Shown: positions 7,967-15,660 of the stretch, piece by piece
Position numbering within the stretch: the first letter of the stretch is position 1
How the letters are laid out: each line of letters starts with the position of its first letter
From: Megalodesulfovibrio gigas DSM 1382 = ATCC 19364
GTDB taxonomy: Bacteria; Desulfobacterota; Desulfovibrionia; Desulfovibrionales; Desulfovibrionaceae
Assembly (NCBI RefSeq): GCF_000468495.1
Contig: NC_022444.1
Location: 2,944,800 to 2,976,858 of the forward strand
Length of the DNA: 32,059 nucleotides
Direction of reading: 5' to 3'
Position numbers and translations under genes: made by a program
The notes under the pieces: generated by a model
What the model was told of the DNA's origin: nothing
Seen by the model: only the letters and a program-made list of their open reading frames with translations
Database searches by the model: none

Positions 7967-8887
7967 TCAGCAGGCCCGGTCCACCACATAGCGGCACAGG
8001 GCGGTCAGGAAGGCGGCATCCCGACCCTGCCAGGAGTGCAGCTGCGCGGCGGCTTCGTCCGCGGCCTGACAGGCCAGTTCGCGGCTTTTTTCCAGCCCCA
8101 CCAGGGAGACGTAGGTGGTCTTGCCCCGTTCGCGGTCGCTGCCGGCGGCCTTGCCCATCACGGCGGTGTCTCCCACTTCGTCCAGGATGTCGTCGGCAAT
8201 CTGAAACGCCACGCCCAGGGCCGCGCCATAGCCGGCCAGGCGGGCCTGGTCCGCCTCGTCCGCCCCGGCCAGCAGGGCGCCGCACAGGCAGGAAGCCTGG
8301 ATGAGCGCGCCCGTCTTGCGGGCGTGCATGTCCCGCAGCATGGGCAGGGTGATGTCCGTGCGCTTTTCGTAGCCCATGTCCAGGGCCTGACCGCCCACCA
8401 TGCCCGCAGCCCCGGCGGCGGCAGCCATGGCGGCCACGGCCTGGAGCACGCGCCCGGGCGCCACTCCCTGCACACCGGCCATGCGCCGGAAGGCCTCGGT
8501 CAGCAGGCCGTCGCCCGCCAGGATGGCCATGGCCTCGCCGAAGACCTTGTGATTGGTCGGCTTGCCGCGGCGCAGGTCGTCGTTGTCCATGGCCGGGAGA
8601 TCGTCATGGATGAGGGAATAGGTGTGGATGCATTCGATGCCGCAGGCAAAGGGCATGACGACGGCAGCATCCAGCCCGAACAGGGACGCCGCCGTGAGAC
8701 ACAGCACCGGCCGCAGCCGCTTGCCGCCGGCATGCAGGCTGTATTCCATTGCCTGCAGCAGGGGGGCGGGGATGTCCGCATCGTGCAGGCAGGTGCGCAG
8801 GGCAGTCTCCACCAGGGCGGCGCGCTCGGCCAGCAACTGCTTCATGGCCTCGGCCGACATGGGATCACACGTGGTCGCTTCGCTCAT
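7967..8887 (-). CDS. ispA: Polyprenyl (farnesyl/geranyl) diphosphate synthase IspA
   Basis: 306 residues. It joins isopentenyl diphosphate to dimethylallyl and geranyl diphosphate, giving the C15 precursor of quinones, undecaprenyl phosphate and other isoprenoids. The first Asp-rich motif is DDLPAMDNDD (95-104), with the four-residue spacer of bacterial short-chain synthases; Tyr90 lies five residues before it, where a bulky residue limits chain length. GKRLRP (55-60) binds pyrophosphate, KTGALI (191-196) and the second Asp-rich motif DDILDEVGD (232-240) follow. Length and motifs match bacterial FPP synthases. The ATG overlaps the xseB stop by 4 bases, so translation is probably coupled, an arrangement common among proteobacteria. 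Product chain length is inferred from motif context only. Confidence 0.95.
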   Translation of the reverse strand: MSEATTCDPMSAEAMKQLLAERAALVETALRTCLHDADIPAPLLQAMEYSLHAGGKRLRPVLCLTAASLFGLDAAVVMPFACGIECIHTYSLIHDDLPAMDNDDLRRGKPTNHKVFGEAMAILAGDGLLTEAFRRMAGVQGVAPGRVLQAVAAMAAAAGAAGMVGGQALDMGYEKRTDITLPMLRDMHARKTGALIQASCLCGALLAGADEADQARLAGYGAALGVAFQIADDILDEVGDTAVMGKAAGSDRERGKTTYVSLVGLEKSRELACQAADEAAAQLHSWQGRDAAFLTALCRYVVDRAC

Positions 8888-9102
8888 TGCGCCGCCTCCG
8901 GCTGGCCCTCGCGGGTCAGCAATTCCACCTCGTGCCGGGCCTGCTCCAGACGCTGGCGGCAGTCCCGGGCCAGGGTCAGGCCTTCCTTGTACAGGGCCAC
9001 GGCCTCTTCCAGGGGGACATCCGGCTTTTCCAGGGCAGCCACCACCTCTTTAAGGCGGGTGGCCCGGGCTTCAAATGTGTCGCGAGGGGTTGCCTGGGTC
9101 AT
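8884..9102 (-). CDS. xseB: Exodeoxyribonuclease VII small subunit
   Basis: 72 residues, the usual length. It has the XseB pattern TFEARATRLKEVVAALEKPDVPLEEAVALYKEGLTLARDCRQRL split over residues 9-51: a short helical hairpin with the conserved L-E-(x)n-EG segment. Several copies bind each XseA large subunit to form the exonuclease that degrades single-stranded DNA to acid-soluble oligonucleotides. It overlaps both neighbours by 4 bases (xseA stop upstream, ispA start downstream), so the three proteins are probably made from one message by coupled translation. Confidence 0.93.
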   Translation of the reverse strand: MTQATPRDTFEARATRLKEVVAALEKPDVPLEEAVALYKEGLTLARDCRQRLEQARHEVELLTREGQPEAAQ

Positions 9103-10451
9103 GACGACGCTCCTTGTGCCGATTCCGCCGATTTCACGGGATCCACCGTTTCCACAATCGCCTGCACCGTGCCGTCGGCCACCAGCACGGTGAGGGCATC
9201 GCCGGGCTGCACGTCCCCGATGCTGCGCAGGAAGCGGCCCGTGCGCCCCACCGTGGCCAGGCTGTAGCCGCGGGCCAGGGGGGCATGGGGATCCAGATGT
9301 CCCAGGGCCTGTTCCAGCCGGACCAGAGTCTGTTCCTGCCGGGTGAAGACGCCCTCCCCGGCCCGGCCCAGGCGCTCGGCTCCGGTGTTCACGGCAAGTC
9401 CAGCCGCCTCCAGCCGACGCAGCACGGCCGGTTCCAGGCGGGCGGCCAGGGCCTCCAGATCCTGTTCCCGGCTCCGCAGCCGCTGCACGGGCGACAGCAA
9501 AGACAACTGCTTTTCCAGCGCGCCGAACTCCCGCGCCGCATGGTCCAGCATTCTGGCCATGGCCCGCTGCAGGGCGACGTCCAGCAGATCCACCCCCTGC
9601 GCGAGGTCCCGGCGCTCCGGCCAGAGCAGCTGGGCTGCATGGCTGGGCGTGGCGGCGCGCACATCGGCAATCATATCCGCCAGGGTGGTATCCACCTCAT
9701 GCCCGATGCCAGCCAGCACCGGCACCGCGCTCTGGAACACGGCCTCGGCCACGGCCTCCGTATTGAAGGCCCACAAATCTTCCAGGGATCCGCCGCCACG
9801 AATGAGCACGACCACCTGCGCCCAGCCGTCGGCATTGGCGTCTTTGATGGCCTGGGCAATCTGTCCGGCGGCCTGGTCCCCCTGCACCAGCACGGGATGC
9901 ACGCGAAGATGCGCGCCCGTGCCGCGCGTCTGGGCCAGACGCAAAAAATCCTGCAGGGCCGCGCCCGAGGGCGAGGTGATCACCGCCACCCGGGCTGGAT
10001 CCGTAGGCAGGGTGCGCTTGCGCTCCTGGGCGAACCAGCCCAGCCCGGCAAAGCGGCGCTTGAGGGCCTCGAATTCCAGATGCAGCCGGCCCAGGCCCAC
10101 ATCCTCCACAAATTCCGCCACCAGCTGATACTGCCCGCGGGGACCGTAAATGGTCAGCCCGCCGCCGCAGATCACCTCCATGCCGGCTTCCAGGATACGG
10201 GCAAGATCCTGCCCCGAGGCTTCCTTCCACTCGCCGGTCAGGGGGTCCACCCCACCCTCGTTGCGGCGCTGGGCGTGCTTGAACCAGACCACGCTGAGGG
10301 CCGCTTCCTCGTCCTTGAGGGAGAAATACACATGCCCCGAGGACGGCCGGGACAGGTTCGTCACCTGCCCGCGCACCCAGCAGAACGGAAACTCCCGCTC
10401 CAACAGGACGGTCAGCGAGGTGGTCAGCTCCCGGACGGAAAAGACTTTCAT
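9099..10451 (-). CDS. xseA: Exodeoxyribonuclease VII large subunit
   Basis: 450 residues. The N-terminal OB-fold binds single-stranded DNA (SVRELTTSLTVLLEREFPF at 5-23, then SGHVYFSLKDEEAALSVVW). The catalytic domain shows VAVITSPSGAALQDFLR, IRGGGSLEDLWAFNTE and the signature GIGHEVDTTLADMIADVRAATPSHAA, followed by a long coiled-coil and a C-terminal segment with the family's LxRGYSLA motif. Between the OB-fold and the catalytic domain there is a modest insertion (about RRNEGGVDPLTGEWKEASG) not seen in enterobacterial homologues as I know them. Its stop overlaps the xseB start as ATGA. Eighty-five bases with a palindromic repeat separate it from proS upstream, so the promoter for xseA-xseB-ispA could lie there or further upstream. 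Confidence 0.95.
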   Translation of the reverse strand: MKVFSVRELTTSLTVLLEREFPFCWVRGQVTNLSRPSSGHVYFSLKDEEAALSVVWFKHAQRRNEGGVDPLTGEWKEASGQDLARILEAGMEVICGGGLTIYGPRGQYQLVAEFVEDVGLGRLHLEFEALKRRFAGLGWFAQERKRTLPTDPARVAVITSPSGAALQDFLRLAQTRGTGAHLRVHPVLVQGDQAAGQIAQAIKDANADGWAQVVVLIRGGGSLEDLWAFNTEAVAEAVFQSAVPVLAGIGHEVDTTLADMIADVRAATPSHAAQLLWPERRDLAQGVDLLDVALQRAMARMLDHAAREFGALEKQLSLLSPVQRLRSREQDLEALAARLEPAVLRRLEAAGLAVNTGAERLGRAGEGVFTRQEQTLVRLEQALGHLDPHAPLARGYSLATVGRTGRFLRSIGDVQPGDALTVLVADGTVQAIVETVDPVKSAESAQGASS

Positions 10452-10482
10452 GGAAGGAGCACCTGCCCGGGACGGGAGACGC

Positions 10483-10543
10483 GCGAGGGGGAAGCGCCGT
10501 TTTCAAAAAGGCTTCCCCCCCTCGCAACGCCTTGGTTCAACAT
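10483..10543 (-). repeat. Palindromic repeat covering the proS stop codon (copy 2)
   Basis: The arms GCGAGGGGGAAGC (10483-10495) and GCTTCCCCCCCTCGC (10511-10525) form a hairpin with two unpaired C bases and a loop containing TTTTCAAAA. The flanking CAACGCC-TTGG-TTCAACAT continues the similarity with positions 1-33. On the minus strand the repeat begins inside the proS coding end (ATGTTGA supplies the TGA at 10539-10537). It could terminate proS transcription or stabilise its 3' end; there is no clean U-run right after the stem. Confidence 0.65.
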
Positions 10544-12300
10544 GCGGACGCAGGCCCTGGCACGCCCTGGCACACCCAGGCGTCCAGCACGCCCTGCCGC
10601 CAGACGGAGAAGGCATGCAGGAAGTTGTCCACGGGCAACTCGCCCTTTTCGCCGGTGCGGCGGTTCTTGACTTCCACCACGCCGCGGGCCAGGGCCTTGC
10701 CGCCCACCACAATCTGCAGGGGAGTGCCGATCAGGTCCGCATCCTTGAACTTCACGCCGGGGCGCTCGGCCCGGTCGTCCAGCAAGGCATCGATGCGATT
10801 GTTGCACAGCATAGTGTACAGCTCCTGCGCCTTGGCGGCCACGGTCTCGTCGTTGCCGGCCAGGGAGAGCACGGCGACTTCAAAGGGCGAGACCGGCGGC
10901 GGGAAGACGATGCCGTCGGCGTCGTGATTCTGCTCGATGCAGGCGGCCAGGATGCGCGACACGCCGATGCCGTAGCAGCCCATGATCATGTGCCGCTCCT
11001 TGCCCTGCTCGTCCAGGAATTTGGCGTCCATGGCCTGGGAATACTTGAGGCCGAGCTTGAAGACGTGGCCCACCTCAATGCCCTTGGCCAGGCGCACCGC
11101 ACCGCCGCAGGCTGGGCAGGGGTCCTCGGCGGTGATCATGCGCAAATCCGCATACGCCACCGTGGCCGAATCCAGATCCCGGGCCAGATCCACATGGAGC
11201 AGGTGGGCGTCGGCCTGGTTGGCCCCCACGATGCAGCCCGTGGCGCCCTGCAGTTCCTGATCGATGACGATTCTGGCCACCTTGAGCCCCACGGGGCCGG
11301 CAAAGCCCACGGGCGCGCCGGTGACCGTGGCCACCACCTCGGGCAGGGCCAGGGACAGGGCCGTGGCGTCCAGATGATTCTTGAGCTTGATTTCATTGAG
11401 TTCCCGATCACCACGGACCAGGGCGGCGACGATCTCGCCATCGGCATCAAACAGCAGCGTCTTGACGATGGCCGTGGGCGACACCTTCAGGAACGCGGCC
11501 ACTTCCTCCACGGTGTGCGCGCCGGGGGTGGCGACGACTTCCGCAGGGGCAGCGTCCTTGTCTCCGGCAGCAGCAGCGGCGGGCTTCACCTGGGCTTTTT
11601 CCAGGTTGGCGGCCCACTCGCAGGCGTCGCAGAAGGCAATGGTGTCTTCCCCTGTGTCGGCCAGCACCATGAATTCATGAGAGAAGTTGCCGCCGATGGA
11701 GCCGGTGTCCGCCTCCACGGCCCGGAACTTCAGGCCCAGGCGGGAGAAGATGCGGGTATAGGCCCCGTGCATGGCCCAGTAGCTCTTGTCTGCGCCTTCT
11801 TCATTCGTGTCGAAGGAATAGGCATCCTTCATGATGAATTCCCGGCCGCGCATGAGGCCAAAGCGGGGGCGAATCTCGTCGCGGAATTTGGTCTGAATCT
11901 GGAACAGATTCAGCGGCAGTTGGCGATAGCTTTTGACCTCGCCGCGCACCAGATCGGTCACCACTTCCTCGTGGGTGGGTCCCAGGCAGTAATCCCGGTC
12001 GTGGCGGTCCTTGAAGCGCAGCAGCTCCTTGCCGTAAAACTCCCAGCGGCCGGTTTCCTTCCAGAGGTCCCCGGGCTGAACCATGGGCATGAGGATTTCC
12101 TGCGCGCCGGCACGGGTCATCTCCTCGCGGACAACGGCGCTGATCTTGTTCAGGGCGCGCCAGGCCATGGGCAGGTAGACGTAAATCCCCGAGGTGAGCT
12201 TACGGATGAAGCCCGCCCGGACCAGCAGCTTGTGGCTGACGACTTCGGCGTCGCCGGGGGCTTCCTTGAGGGTGGGGACATACAGGGCGGTCATTTTCAT
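10537..12300 (-). CDS. proS: Prolyl-tRNA synthetase, bacterial type with editing domain
   Basis: 587 residues, class II synthetase that charges tRNA-Pro. Motif 2 lies in [18 protein letters not shown] (138-155). An INS (YbaK-like) editing domain occupies about residues 224-407; it hydrolyses Ala-tRNA-Pro. It contains the Ala-rich linker [17 protein letters not shown] and the conserved [17 protein letters not shown] and [11 protein letters not shown] segments. Motif 3 appears as [16 protein letters not shown], and the anticodon-binding domain follows. GGAAG lies 8 bases before the ATG. The C-terminus, after about [12 protein letters not shown], carries roughly 25 extra residues ending ASAC; its stop lies within a dispersed repeat, so the tail may have been gained when the repeat arrived. 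ispG ends 21 bases upstream. Confidence 0.97.
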   Translation of the reverse strand: MKMTALYVPTLKEAPGDAEVVSHKLLVRAGFIRKLTSGIYVYLPMAWRALNKISAVVREEMTRAGAQEILMPMVQPGDLWKETGRWEFYGKELLRFKDRHDRDYCLGPTHEEVVTDLVRGEVKSYRQLPLNLFQIQTKFRDEIRPRFGLMRGREFIMKDAYSFDTNEEGADKSYWAMHGAYTRIFSRLGLKFRAVEADTGSIGGNFSHEFMVLADTGEDTIAFCDACEWAANLEKAQVKPAAAAAGDKDAAPAEVVATPGAHTVEEVAAFLKVSPTAIVKTLLFDADGEIVAALVRGDRELNEIKLKNHLDATALSLALPEVVATVTGAPVGFAGPVGLKVARIVIDQELQGATGCIVGANQADAHLLHVDLARDLDSATVAYADLRMITAEDPCPACGGAVRLAKGIEVGHVFKLGLKYSQAMDAKFLDEQGKERHMIMGCYGIGVSRILAACIEQNHDADGIVFPPPVSPFEVAVLSLAGNDETVAAKAQELYTMLCNNRIDALLDDRAERPGVKFKDADLIGTPLQIVVGGKALARGVVEVKNRRTGEKGELPVDNFLHAFSVWRQGVLDAWVCQGVPGPASAC

Positions 12301-12321
12301 GATGCACTTCCAAGACGCTGG

Positions 12322-13428
12322 TTAAAGGGTGCGCTGCCGTTCTTCGAGCAGGGCGTCCAGTTCTTCCAGAAACGCAGGCAGGAGGTTGTCGCCACCGCGC
12401 ACGGCGCGCACCACCTTGCCTTTGCGGAAGATCACGCCCTTGTCCCGCCCGCCGGCCAGACCGATATCCGCCTCCCGGGCCTCGCCGGGACCATTCACCA
12501 CGCAGCCCATCACGGCCACGGTGATGGGGGCTTCCACCTCGCGCAGGCGGGCCTCCACGGCCTCGGCCAGGGCGATGAGTTCGATTTCCGTGCGCCCGCA
12601 GGTGGGGCAGCTGACCAGTTCCGGCCCGCGCGCACCCAGGCCCAGGGCCCGCAGGATCTCCCAGGCCACCCCGGGCTCGGCCACGGGATCGTGCGTCAGG
12701 GAAACGCGCAGGGTATCCCCGATGCCGTGCCACAGCAAAACCCCCAGGCCCACGGAGGACTTGACCGAGCCGCGCACCAGGGTGCCGGCCTCGGTGACGC
12801 CGATGTGCAACGGATAGTCGCACTGTCCGGCCAGGAGCATGTAGGCCTCGATGGTATGCTGCACGCTGGAGGACTTGAGGGAAATTTTCGTCTCGTAAAA
12901 TCCGCGCTCCTCCAGCATCCGCACGTGGCCCAGGGCGCTTTCCACCATGGCCGCGGGCGATGGGCCGCCGTGCCTGGCCAGGAGTTCCTTTTCCACGGAG
13001 CCGGAATTCACGCCCACCCGAATCACCGCGCCGTGGGCCTTGGCGGCGTCCACCACGCGATCCACCTTGTCCCGGCCGCCGATGTTTCCGGGATTGATGC
13101 GCAGCCCTTCCAGCCCGCTTTCCAGGGCCCTGATGGCCAGGCGATGGTCAAAATGAATGTCCGCAATGAGCGGCACCGGGCTTTGCGACCGGATGTCCGC
13201 CAGGGCCGCAGCGGCGGCTTCGTCCAGCACGGCCAGGCGCACCAGACTGCAGCCGGCAGCGGCCAGGGCCTGGATCTGCGCCACCGTGGCCGCCACGTTG
13301 CGGGTGTCGGTATTGGTCATGGACTGGACAACCACCGGGGCAGTGCCGCCGATGCGCACGCCGCCCAGCTGCAGTTGCCGCGTGGGCCGGCGAGGGGGGC
13401 GGAAGGAGGAATTCACGGGCAGTTGCAT
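12322..13428 (-). CDS. ispG: 4-hydroxy-3-methylbut-2-enyl-diphosphate synthase IspG (GcpE)
   Basis: 368 residues from the ATG at 13428. IspG converts methylerythritol cyclodiphosphate to HMBPP, the second-to-last MEP step, with a 4Fe-4S cluster. The cluster ligands are seen as Cys274, Cys277 and Cys309 with Glu316 (CPTCGRTEIEL and VMGCVVNGPGE), matching Cys270/273/305 and Glu312 of the E. coli enzyme. The TIM-barrel start is clear (PVVVQSMTNTDTRN, IADIHFDHRLA, GLRINPGNIGG). The open frame reaches back to 13635, but that extension is unlike IspG, overlaps the region upstream of a divergent gene, and has no family counterpart. The ribosome binding site of the chosen ATG is weak, so the start is less certain than the gene. 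It leads a group running through proS, xseAB and ispA to dxs. Confidence 0.95.
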   Translation of the reverse strand: MQLPVNSSFRPPRRPTRQLQLGGVRIGGTAPVVVQSMTNTDTRNVAATVAQIQALAAAGCSLVRLAVLDEAAAAALADIRSQSPVPLIADIHFDHRLAIRALESGLEGLRINPGNIGGRDKVDRVVDAAKAHGAVIRVGVNSGSVEKELLARHGGPSPAAMVESALGHVRMLEERGFYETKISLKSSSVQHTIEAYMLLAGQCDYPLHIGVTEAGTLVRGSVKSSVGLGVLLWHGIGDTLRVSLTHDPVAEPGVAWEILRALGLGARGPELVSCPTCGRTEIELIALAEAVEARLREVEAPITVAVMGCVVNGPGEAREADIGLAGGRDKGVIFRKGKVVRAVRGGDNLLPAFLEELDALLEERQRTL

Positions 13429-13470
13429 GAAGAACGGGCCTGTTGCGGGAAGATGAGGTGCACGCGCCAA

Positions 13471-13500
13471 TTCATACCCATACGTGAAAAGCCTCGACAA
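13471..13500 (-). promoter_or_regulatory. Possible sigma-70 promoter for ispG
   Basis: On the minus strand TTGTCG (13500-13495) and TATGAA (13476-13471) are separated by 18 bases, each matching four of six consensus positions. Transcription would start near 13464, about 36 bases before the chosen ATG. It is a weak match in a 218-base divergent gap, offered as a candidate only. Confidence 0.3.
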
Positions 13501-13646
13501 GGGAAGAAGCGAACCCTGCGCCTCGCGGGCCGCAAAGGCTAAAGTGCTGGCGCGGATTGTCGATAACATCACCAGAGGCGGCACGGATGCCGTCCCGGAT
13601 CGCGTTTCTTCCGCGACATCATCGCGCCTCAACAAGGATGTGCCCC

Positions 13647-14636
13647 ATGCGCGCGTATACGAATCTCCGCCTGCTGATGCTGATCCCGCTGCTCTGGCTG
13701 CTGCTGGGACTGGCCGCGGCCCTGGCCCAGCCCGGCATGTCCCGTGACCGGAACTGCCCGCCGGGGTCGGACCGGCCGGACTGCCGCTCCCCGCGTTTGG
13801 CCGAAGGCTCGGCCGACGAACACAACACGTTTCCCCTCACGTTTTCTGCCGACGGGAGCACCATGACGGGCGGCGCCTCCGGCAAGCCGGAGATGCAGGA
13901 CCCGCGCACCTGGCAGCCGGATCCCGGCGCCGTGGTCACGCTGGGCTCATATCAGCCCACCATGGTCAACGGCGTGGAGGTGCCCATGCAGCCCGTGCAG
14001 GACGTCCACACCGGCATGTACCTGCCAGACGGCCAGGGCGGCTACCTGTGGGTGGGCGAGCCAAACGCCATCCCCACCCCCAACCCCAACAACGAGGCGG
14101 CCATTGAGATTCGGCTCAAGGTCAAGGAGCTGGCGGACCAACTCCTTGGCGGCGGCATGGCCTTTGGGCAGGTGGTGATGCCCTCCAGCTTCGTGCATCA
14201 GGATCGCTACGACGTCTCCTCCTCCTTCGGCCGATACGCGGCCGAGCAGTTGATCCATGAATTCACCCGCCGTGGCGTGCGGGTGCGGGAGTATCATCTG
14301 CAAAAGGGCATCGACATGCGTCCTGGTCAGGGGGATTTCGCCATGAACCGTCGCGGTCCGAACGCTTCCGTGGCCAACCGCCATGTGGCCGTGCTCACGG
14401 GCACGTACTATTGGGACAAGGAAAACGTCTTCGTCAACGCGCGGCTGGTGCGCGGCGGCGACGGCGAAGTGCTGGCCACGGGCAGTCTGGTGTTCGCCCA
14501 GACCCTGGTGAGCAAAAAAATGCTGGCCACCACCGGCATGATGCTGGGCGAGACTTACGTGGGCGTGCGGGATTTCGATCTCATGACCAAAGGCCCCGGC
14601 CTGACGGACATCGACAGAGGCTTTGACATCAAATGA
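13647..14636 (+). CDS. Exported FlgO-domain protein
   Basis: 329 residues from the ATG at 13647, which has AAGGA 8 bases upstream; the frame opens earlier but those starts lack a site. A signal peptide (MRAYTNLRLLMLIPLLWLLL, cleavage likely after ALA at 25-27) sends it to the periplasm or outer membrane. A Pro/Gly-rich low-complexity region follows (about 30-150). The C-terminal half (about 155-315) resembles the FlgO domain: VKELADQLL, then RYDVSSSFGRYAAEQLIHEF and a segment with RGVRVREYHL, VLTGTYYWDKENVFVNARL and a final strand. FlgO is known in Vibrio as an outer-membrane protein needed for flagellar stability, but no flagellar genes are seen here. Two Cys residues (37, 46) lie in the mature N-terminus. 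Its stop overlaps a possible start of the next frame. Confidence 0.75.
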   Translation: MRAYTNLRLLMLIPLLWLLLGLAAALAQPGMSRDRNCPPGSDRPDCRSPRLAEGSADEHNTFPLTFSADGSTMTGGASGKPEMQDPRTWQPDPGAVVTLGSYQPTMVNGVEVPMQPVQDVHTGMYLPDGQGGYLWVGEPNAIPTPNPNNEAAIEIRLKVKELADQLLGGGMAFGQVVMPSSFVHQDRYDVSSSFGRYAAEQLIHEFTRRGVRVREYHLQKGIDMRPGQGDFAMNRRGPNASVANRHVAVLTGTYYWDKENVFVNARLVRGGDGEVLATGSLVFAQTLVSKKMLATTGMMLGETYVGVRDFDLMTKGPGLTDIDRGFDIK

Positions 14637-14674
14637 TCCGGTGCCGTCAACGCATGACAAAGGCGGGTGCGTCC

Positions 14675-14974
14675 ATGCCGAAGAGAACTGCCCTGCTGCT
14701 GCTGTCGCTGCTGTGTCTGCTGGCCGGCAGCTTCCTTTCCTGCCGCACCCGGCCGCCCCGCGGCTGGCACGAGCAGGAGGTGGTCTCCATTCCGTACAAC
14801 GAACACAGCCTGGTGAACTATCGTCTGGCCAAGCAATACATTGCCCAGGGCCGCTACGAACTGGCCCGCTACCGGCTGCAGCAGGCGCACAACGCCGCCC
14901 GCACCCGGCCGGAGCAGCAGATGATCCAGCGCGAACTTGAAAACTGCGATCGCCTGATCCAGGCGAATCGGTAA
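14675..14974 (+). CDS. Small putative lipoprotein, TPR-like
   Basis: 99 residues from the ATG at 14675. A strongly hydrophobic N-terminus (MPKRTALLLLSLLCLLAG) ends in SFLSC, a possible though imperfect lipobox, so it may be an outer- or inner-membrane lipoprotein. The mature part has NYRLAKQYIAQGRYELARYRLQQAHNAA, split into two helices with the TPR-like spacing of Ala, Tyr and Gly. Other in-frame starts exist at 14633 (overlapping the previous stop as ATGA) and 14654; 14675 is chosen because the hydrophobic segment then starts as a normal signal peptide. It sits between two FlgO-like genes and is likely co-transcribed with them. No precise family was recognised. Confidence 0.65.
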   Translation: MPKRTALLLLSLLCLLAGSFLSCRTRPPRGWHEQEVVSIPYNEHSLVNYRLAKQYIAQGRYELARYRLQQAHNAARTRPEQQMIQRELENCDRLIQANR

Positions 14975-14988
14975 AAAAGGGGGACGGC

Positions 14989-15594
14989 ATGAAGCCTCTC
15001 ACCATCGTGGCCATGGCAGCGCTGGCGGCCCTGCTCTGCGCCGCCCCGGCCCGGGCCGGCACCCTCCCCGCCCTGGCCCAGGCCCTGGCGGACGACCTGC
15101 ACTTTCAGGTGGGCGAACAGATCGGCCTTTCCGGCGAGGTGGGCCAGGGCTACCGGCTCATCGTCACCACGCCCGTCAACCTGAATTCCCTGGAGATCGC
15201 CTCGCCCCTGGCCCGGCAACTGGCCGAGGAGCTGGCCACCAACTTCAGCAAGGCCGGCTACGTCATCCAGGAAATCCGGCGCGGCAACACCATCCTCTTC
15301 CGACCGGACCAGGGCGAACTGCTGCTGACCCGGCGCGTGGGGCTGGTGAACGACCGCAACATCCGCGGCGCGCTCATCCTGGCCGGCACGTATGTGGCCA
15401 CCTCGCGCCACGTGCGCTTCACCATCAAGCTCATGGACGCCGGCTCCAACGATGTGCTGGCCATGAGCTCGCTCTCCCTGCCCGTGGACCCCGAAGCCAT
15501 GGAGCTGATGGACGACGGCAGCGGCTCGCCGGATCTGAGCGTCGCCCCGTCGGTGCGTACCACCTTCAATCCGGGGTCGTGGACGTTGCGCTGA
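14989..15594 (+). CDS. Exported FlgO-like protein
   Basis: 201 residues. A signal peptide (MKPLTIVAMAALAALLCAAP, cleavage after ARA near 23) precedes LPALAQALADDL. A FlgO-like part follows (about 64-170): LNSLEIASPLARQLAEELATNFSKAG, VIQEIRRGNTILF, then GALILAGTYVATSRHVRFTIKLMDAGSNDVLA read as adjacent strands. It has the same order of helix, second helix and strands as the protein at 13647 and is probably a diverged paralogue, with no low-complexity region. GGGGGA lies 5 bases before the ATG, and the gap to the previous gene is 14 bases. It ends the plus-strand group. Its role is inferred only from the family. Confidence 0.7.
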   Translation: MKPLTIVAMAALAALLCAAPARAGTLPALAQALADDLHFQVGEQIGLSGEVGQGYRLIVTTPVNLNSLEIASPLARQLAEELATNFSKAGYVIQEIRRGNTILFRPDQGELLLTRRVGLVNDRNIRGALILAGTYVATSRHVRFTIKLMDAGSNDVLAMSSLSLPVDPEAMELMDDGSGSPDLSVAPSVRTTFNPGSWTLR

Positions 15595-15620
15595 GCCGGA
15601 AAGGGAGCTGACGTGGCGGT

Positions 15621-15660
15621 GGGGAATCCTGCAGCAAATGATGAGGGGGCGGGATTCCCC
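15621..15660 (+). terminator. Possible bidirectional hairpin between convergent genes
   Basis: GGGGAATCC (15621-15629) and GGATTCCCC (15652-15660) are perfectly complementary over 9 bases, with a 22-base loop. It lies between the FlgO-like stop and the selD stop, and its last base is the first base of the selD TAG read on the plus strand. No T-run follows, so termination is uncertain. Confidence 0.35.

Noticed and set aside
10150-13542. A 1130-codon open frame on the plus strand
   Set aside because: It runs antisense to xseA, proS and ispG, which are unmistakable. The product has no recognisable domain and is an artefact of high GC codon use.
13545-13575. Sigma-54-like promoter (TGGC...TTGT) before the FlgO-like gene
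   Set aside because: The GG and GT elements are 8 bases apart, not the 10 needed between GG and GC, so it does not fit the strict spacing.
13428-13635. A longer IspG start at 13635
   Set aside because: The added 69 residues have no family counterpart and lie over the upstream region of the divergent gene.
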